Shown: in pieces, positions 44,149 through 47,864 of the stretch
How the letters are laid out: each line of letters starts with the position of its first letter
Numbering within the stretch: the first letter of the stretch is position 1
Source: Bacillus sp. 491mf
GTDB taxonomy: Bacteria; Bacillota; Bacilli; Bacillales; Bacillaceae_G
NCBI RefSeq assembly: GCF_900112415.1
Contig: NZ_FOLV01000029.1
Coordinates: 1-47,864, forward strand
Direction: 5' to 3'
DNA: 47,864 nt
Made by a program: the position numbers and the translations under genes
The notes under the pieces: model-generated
Seen by the model: the letters and a program-made list of their open reading frames with translations, nothing else
Databases searched by the model: none
Told to the model about the DNA's origin: nothing

Positions 44149-45077
44149 TGATAATGCACCTTTCTTTCCGCAAATTTAAACTGAAGTATTGTTGCAATAA
44201 AGATAAAAATAAACAACACGATAGCTTGAGCGCTTGCTGTACCAAACTGGTAATTCACAAAGGCTTCCTTATAAATTGAATAAACAATTAAATTCGTTGC
44301 ATTGTTTGGGCCACCCTTTGTTAAAATATCGATTTGCCCAAAGCTTTGAACTGCATTGATTAGCGTAACAGTTGCTATAAAAAATAAAGTTGGCGATAAC
44401 ATCGGCAATGTCACTTTACGAAGTCTATAAAAATAAGATGCACCGTCAATTGATGCACTTTCATAAAGTGTCGTATCAATATTTTGCAAGCCTCCTAGAA
44501 TTACTAAAAATGAAAAACCAATATTCATCCAAATCGTTGGAATAGATACCGAGATTAATGCCCACTTTTGACTGGTTAGCCATTCAATTGTAGGTAGATG
44601 AAGAATGCCTAGTATATTATTAAACACACCAACACTTGGATGAAATAAAAACAACCAAATCACCGCACTCGCAGCCACGGAAATTCCCATTGTGGAAGAA
44701 AAAAGCACACGAAAAATCCCAATCCCTCGTAACTTTTCATTCGCTAGCAATGCTAGAAATAAAGAAATACATATGCTAGCAGGAACAGTATATAAAGTAA
44801 ATAAACACGTCGATTTTATACTTTGATAAAAAGAAGGATCTGTTAATAAATATTGATAGTTTTCTAGACCTACAAAGACACTTGCTTCACCTTGGGCGTT
44901 CGTTAAATGAAAGCTATAAAATAACGTTTTAATCAACGGATAAAACAAAAATACCGAAAATAAAATAAGTGATGGAGCCAAAAATATACAAGCTATACGT
45001 AAATCCGATGCCCGGTTCCATACATTCCGTTTTCTTACACTTTGCTGCTTTGTTAAAGGTTTCGGCACATCGATCAT
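44145..45077 (-). CDS. ugpA: UgpA/MalF-type sugar ABC permease
   Basis: A 310-residue permease: IACIFLAPSLILFSVFLFYPLIKTLFYSFH opening, GLENYQYLLTDPSFYQSI (the MalF-type P2 loop) and the coupling motif DTTLYESASIDGASYFYRLRKVTLPMLSPTLFF. Overlaps the ATPase gene upstream by four bases and ugpE downstream. Part of the importer operon ugpC-A-E-B. Confidence 0.9.
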   Translation of the reverse strand: MIDVPKPLTKQQSVRKRNVWNRASDLRIACIFLAPSLILFSVFLFYPLIKTLFYSFHLTNAQGEASVFVGLENYQYLLTDPSFYQSIKSTCLFTLYTVPASICISLFLALLANEKLRGIGIFRVLFSSTMGISVAASAVIWLFLFHPSVGVFNNILGILHLPTIEWLTSQKWALISVSIPTIWMNIGFSFLVILGGLQNIDTTLYESASIDGASYFYRLRKVTLPMLSPTLFFIATVTLINAVQSFGQIDILTKGGPNNATNLIVYSIYKEAFVNYQFGTASAQAIVLFIFIFIATILQFKFAERKVHYQ

Positions 45078-46165
45078 GTTATAGCCACCCCTTGCTCACT
45101 ATGTAATAATAAGAATTCTAATGTAGATTGTTCAAAGAAGTGTAGCTTATCTACTTGAAACTGTACATGTACAATTTCATCTCGTTTACACTTCAATTGT
45201 CCAGTCACCTTAGCACTCCACATGTTATTGTCTACTAGAAAATTAACAATTGATTCATTACCTAATACTTCAACAGATTGTACAATAACAGGCTGTCCCT
45301 GCTCGCCAATACGAATATATTCTGGCCTTATACCGATACGTACATCTGTATGTTGCAATTGACTAACTAACGAATCTGTAAGCGGAATACGTAAAGATCC
45401 TACATGAGCAGAATTTTGCGTCGTATCAATTTGACAATTAGCAACATTCATAGACGGAGAACCAATAAAAGTAGCAACAAATTCATTTTCTGGCTTGTTA
45501 TATATATCAAGCGGTGTCCCTACTTGTTGGATTTCTCCCTTATCTAATACCATCATACGATCTCCCATTGTCATCGCTTCAATTTGATCATGTGTTACAT
45601 AAATCATTGTAATGCCAAGACGCTGTTGAATATCTCGAATTTCCATGCGCATTTGCGCCCTCAGTTTTGCGTCAAGGTTAGATAACGGTTCATCCATAAG
45701 ACAGATCGGTGCTTGACTGACAATTGCCCGTGCAAGTGCTACACGCTGACGCTGTCCTCCTGAAAGTTCTCTCGGCTTCGCCTTTATATATGGAGTTAAT
45801 CCAACTAATTCAGTAGCCTCCATTAAACGTTTTTTCTGTTCCATTTTCTCTATTTTTCGTACCTTTAAGCCAAATAAAATATTTTCTTCTACCGTAAGAT
45901 GCGGATATAACGCATAGTTTTGAAATACCATTGATAAGTGACGATCTTTCGGTTGCAAGTCATTTGAAACAACTTCATCAATTAAAAGATGGCCTGATGA
46001 AATCGTTTCTAACCCAGCGATCATTCGAAGTAATGTACTTTTCCCACACCCTGAAGGTCCTACTAAAACGAAAAACTCCCCTTTTTGAATCTGAACAGAA
46101 ACATCTTGTACTGCTTTTTGAGTTGAGTTTTCATATGTTTTACATACGTTTCGCAAAGTAATCAT
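45074..46165 (-). CDS. ugpC: UgpC/MsmX-type sugar ABC ATPase
   Basis: About 363 residues from ATG 46165 (AGAGGGG eight bases before); an upstream ATG lacks a ribosome site. Walker A GPSGCGKST, Q-loop MVFQNYALYPHLTVEENI, signature LSGGQRQRVALARA, Walker B ICLMDEPLSNLDA, H-loop VTHDQIEAMTMGDR and a C-terminal OB/TOBE regulatory domain (VRIGIRPEYIRI). CUT1-family ATPases of this kind often serve several sugar importers. It opens the operon; a long imperfect palindrome precedes it. Confidence 0.92.
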   Translation of the reverse strand: MITLRNVCKTYENSTQKAVQDVSVQIQKGEFFVLVGPSGCGKSTLLRMIAGLETISSGHLLIDEVVSNDLQPKDRHLSMVFQNYALYPHLTVEENILFGLKVRKIEKMEQKKRLMEATELVGLTPYIKAKPRELSGGQRQRVALARAIVSQAPICLMDEPLSNLDAKLRAQMRMEIRDIQQRLGITMIYVTHDQIEAMTMGDRMMVLDKGEIQQVGTPLDIYNKPENEFVATFIGSPSMNVANCQIDTTQNSAHVGSLRIPLTDSLVSQLQHTDVRIGIRPEYIRIGEQGQPVIVQSVEVLGNESIVNFLVDNNMWSAKVTGQLKCKRDEIVHVQFQVDKLHFFEQSTLEFLLLHSEQGVAIT

Positions 46166-46233
46166 GATATAATCCCCTCTTATTTCCAAATATAAAAGAA
46201 TGAAAAAATCAGTCTATTTTTACAAAAACAAAT

Positions 46234-46337
46234 AACACCTACTTGCATATATAGACTGTCATTCACACACAATACATAGACAACTTTTATGATCTCTTAT
46301 TGATTGTGAATGGCACTATTCTATGCAAGCAGGTGTT
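46234..46337. repeat. Long imperfect inverted repeat upstream of ugp operon
   Basis: The left arm AACACCTACTTGCATA...GTCATTCAC pairs with GTGAATGGC...TATGCAAGCAGGTGTT; arms are about 40 bases with scattered mismatches around a 25-base centre. There is no strong U-run, so it is not a plain terminator. It could be a small RNA, a decayed insertion element or a regulatory fold in the ugpC leader. Confidence 0.6.
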
Positions 46338-46521
46338 CGTAAATTATCTCTATCCATACATTCTCACAAATATTATTTTTTAGTCGAAGTTTGTTTCCTT
46401 TTTATATTTTTACTATAACCTTTAATTATTAAGGGATTTTTAACCATGTGTGAAATTAAAGTAAATATTTTACTATTCAAGAGCAATCTGTAATTATTGA
46501 AATTTCCTCTTCACAAAAAAG

Positions 46522-46567
46522 GCTTTTGGAGAAGAAATTCCGCAAACGAAAATTCTTCTCCAAAAGC
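46522..46567 (-). terminator. Terminator after TauE/SafE gene
   Basis: GCTTTTGGAGAAGAA / TTCTTCTCCAAAAGC near-perfect 15-base arms, just past the stop of the minus-strand gene. Confidence 0.82.
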
Positions 46568-46579
46568 AAAATGGGTATA

Positions 46580-47359
46580 TTACAACAACATATCCATCCA
46601 AATCTTAACCGATGTTGCGACAATTAATATCGCTAATATCCACTGTAATATTTTTTGGTTCATTTTCTTACCGATACTTGCTCCGATAGGTGATGCAAGT
46701 AAACTTGCAACAGCAATGATTATAGACGGAAATACAACCACTTGTCCTGTAGAAATTTTTCCAACCATAATACCTATAGACGAAATAAAAGTAATCGCTA
46801 ATGAAGTCGCGATTGTCATACGTGTAGGCAATTTGAGAATAACAAGCATAATAGGCACTAACAAAAAAGCTCCTCCTGCTCCAACAATGCCTGAAGCAGA
46901 TCCTACAATAAAAGCGAAAACACTAGCCAACCATTTATTATACGTTAGTTCCTCTAACGGGAGATCATCACGATTCTTTTTCGGTACAAACATCATAATA
47001 GCTGCAATTGTAGCTAAAATTGCATACACAACATTTACTTGATTCTCATCTAGTACTTTGGAACCAAGACTCCCTGCAAAACTTCCTATTAAAATACTCG
47101 TTCCCATATATAGCACTAATGTTTTATTTATATAACCACTTTTATGATACGCCCATACACCTGCAAAAGTTGCAAAAAACACTTGTACAGCTGTAATCCC
47201 ACTTACTTCATGCGCTGTATACCCAGTAAACCCTAATAGCACTGGAATATACAAAATCATGGGATAGTTAATAATGGCACCACCAATGCCGACCATTCCC
47301 GAAATAAATGAGCCAATAAAACCGATGATAAAGAGCACAGCGATAAAGCCAAGGCTCAT
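46580..47359 (-). CDS. TauE/SafE-family sulfite/organosulfur exporter
   Basis: A 259-residue protein with eight hydrophobic segments in two repeats. Both repeats open with the family glycine motif: [23 protein letters not shown] and [23 protein letters not shown]. These transporters export sulfite, sulfoacetate or related anions. A DsrE-like protein is encoded next in the same direction beyond the repeat, consistent with a sulfur-metabolism cluster (as with rhodanese/TusA genes in Bacillus) that is cut by the window end. GGGGG precedes the ATG. Confidence 0.88.
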   Translation of the reverse strand: MSLGFIAVLFIIGFIGSFISGMVGIGGAIINYPMILYIPVLLGFTGYTAHEVSGITAVQVFFATFAGVWAYHKSGYINKTLVLYMGTSILIGSFAGSLGSKVLDENQVNVVYAILATIAAIMMFVPKKNRDDLPLEELTYNKWLASVFAFIVGSASGIVGAGGAFLLVPIMLVILKLPTRMTIATSLAITFISSIGIMVGKISTGQVVVFPSIIIAVASLLASPIGASIGKKMNQKILQWILAILIVATSVKIWMDMLL

Positions 47360-47429
47360 CTTTATTCTTCCCCCTTTTGTAAAGAAGGTATGCTATTCAA
47401 AGAATACCCTAATCCATTTCTTTATTTCG

Positions 47430-47709
47430 ATAAAGTGAAACTTTAATCAGTGGGGGTTTTCTTCATCCCCCACTGATTATCAGCCCTCACCAATCGGGCG
47501 CATGCCAGCAGTTTATCTCCCTCCTAACTTCTTAAGAAAAGCGGAAGCGGCTCGCTCAGAATCGCAGGGCGCCCACGCCCCTGACAAAGAGGCGCTTTTT
47601 GCCTCGTCCGAGGGGGCGAAACGACCGGAGATTCTAGCCGCTGGAGCTGGACAATGCTTTCGCCGAATTTTGAGGTGGGAGTATTACTGCCCACGAATAG
47701 CGGGATAAG
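47430..47709 (+). repeat. Full-length bcr1-like repeat (280 bp)
   Basis: ATAAA (47430-47434) and ATAAG (47705-47709) flank an element that contains all parts: left hairpin, GGGCG...GCCAGCAGTTTATCTCCCTCCT, the AGCGGCTCGCTCAGAATC inner arm, a GC-rich central hairpin (GAGGCGCTTTTTGCCTC) and the complementary right halves ending GCGGGATAAG. The longest form in the window, and nearly identical to the partial copy at 1-154. It separates the TauE/SafE gene from the DsrE-like gene. Confidence 0.82.
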
Positions 47710-47734
47710 TGCAACTACCCATTAGAGATTGAAT

Positions 47735-47864
47735 TTAAATAAACAAGTTCACATTTCCTTCAGATGCATCCGCTAAATACGCTGCAACTCCGGCAAATTC
47801 AACATCTTCCATAATTTCTTCTTCTTTTAGTCCTAATAAATCCACTGTCATTTGACAAGCGACT
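47735..47864 (-). CDS. DsrE/DsrF-like protein, C-terminal part
   Basis: The window ends inside this gene; 43 codons remain, to a TAA at 47735-47737. The translation ends VACQMTVDLLGLKEEEIM...EFAGVAAYLADASEGNVNLFI, the characteristic C-terminus of DsrE/DsrF/DrsH-like sulfur-relay proteins, with the cysteine in ACQM(T/S). It lies downstream-to-upstream of the TauE/SafE exporter on the same strand, the repeat having been inserted between them. Likely role: persulfide transfer. The family is inferred from a short segment only. Confidence 0.7.
   Translation of the reverse strand, partial: VACQMTVDLLGLKEEEIMEDVEFAGVAAYLADASEGNVNLFI

Larger units (their letters stand above)
46166..46579. other. Divergent-free intergenic region with long palindrome
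   Basis: No gene. Holds the ugp operon promoter side (minus), a 104-base imperfect palindrome (46234-46337) and the terminator of the TauE/SafE gene (46522-46567). Confidence 0.6.

Overview
The window looks like a chromosomal segment of a Bacillus cereus-group bacterium (cereus/thuringiensis/anthracis type). The evidence is the AT-rich DNA, strong AGGAGG-type ribosome sites, spore genes (cotJABC, a sigma-G-type promoter in front of Ku), close relatives of B. subtilis genes (EcsB, YkvA, DedA, YknXYZ, LytR-type, BrnQ), and several copies of a short mobile repeat that I take to be bcr1. That repeat has no terminal inverted repeats, hairpin ends and an ATAAA/TTTAT target duplication.

Layout. 1-2.2 kb: the right end of a bcr1-like element, a gene-poor stretch and an orphan EcsB-like permease. 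2.4-7.1 kb (minus strand): a compact seven-gene cluster that I consider the most interesting part. It encodes a 69-residue hydrophobic peptide with two cysteines, an ABC exporter (ATPase and permease), a membrane M50 metallopeptidase with an N-terminal PqqD-like segment, a small two-TM protein, a DsbA-like lipoprotein and a DsbB/BdbC-like quinone-coupled oxidase. Together these look like a disulfide-bonded, membrane-active peptide (bacteriocin or signal) system. 7.1-9.3 kb: an IS3-transposase relic and a PadR regulator/HAAS-type membrane protein pair with three operator-like palindromes. 9.3-16.8 kb: GNAT, MFS transporter and divergent SgrR-like regulator, Lrp/AsnC regulator with divergent EamA transporter, APC amino-acid permease. 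16.8-21 kb: a small membrane protein, a large secreted metallophosphatase, a small acidic protein and a MazG-like protein. 21.2-25.3 kb: GH2 beta-galactosidase with a divergent AraC regulator. 25.4-26.5 kb: ykvA-dedA behind a yybP-ykoY (Mn2+) riboswitch and terminator. 26.6-30 kb: Ku, DUF2935, a VOC protein and the cotJABC spore-coat operon. 30.1-32.4 kb: a small membrane protein, BrnQ and a small zinc-ribbon protein. 32.6-37.2 kb: a tandem duplication of a two-gene ABC permease operon, with a repeated ~130-bp element at each boundary. 37.3-41.7 kb: a YknXYZ/MacAB-like efflux system and an LCP cell-wall ligase. 41.8-46.2 kb: a UgpBEAC-type sugar/glycerol-phosphate importer. 46.5-47.9 kb: a TauE/SafE exporter, a full-length bcr1-like element and the C-terminus of a DsrE-like protein.

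The bcr1-like elements (seven copies, 54-280 bp plus a truncated piece) recur immediately upstream of ribosome binding sites (sgrR, cotJC, ugpB). One copy is nested inside a second repeat family built on GCCGATATAT iterons, and another copy of that family shows the empty target site. All calls are from reading the sequence; no database search was run.
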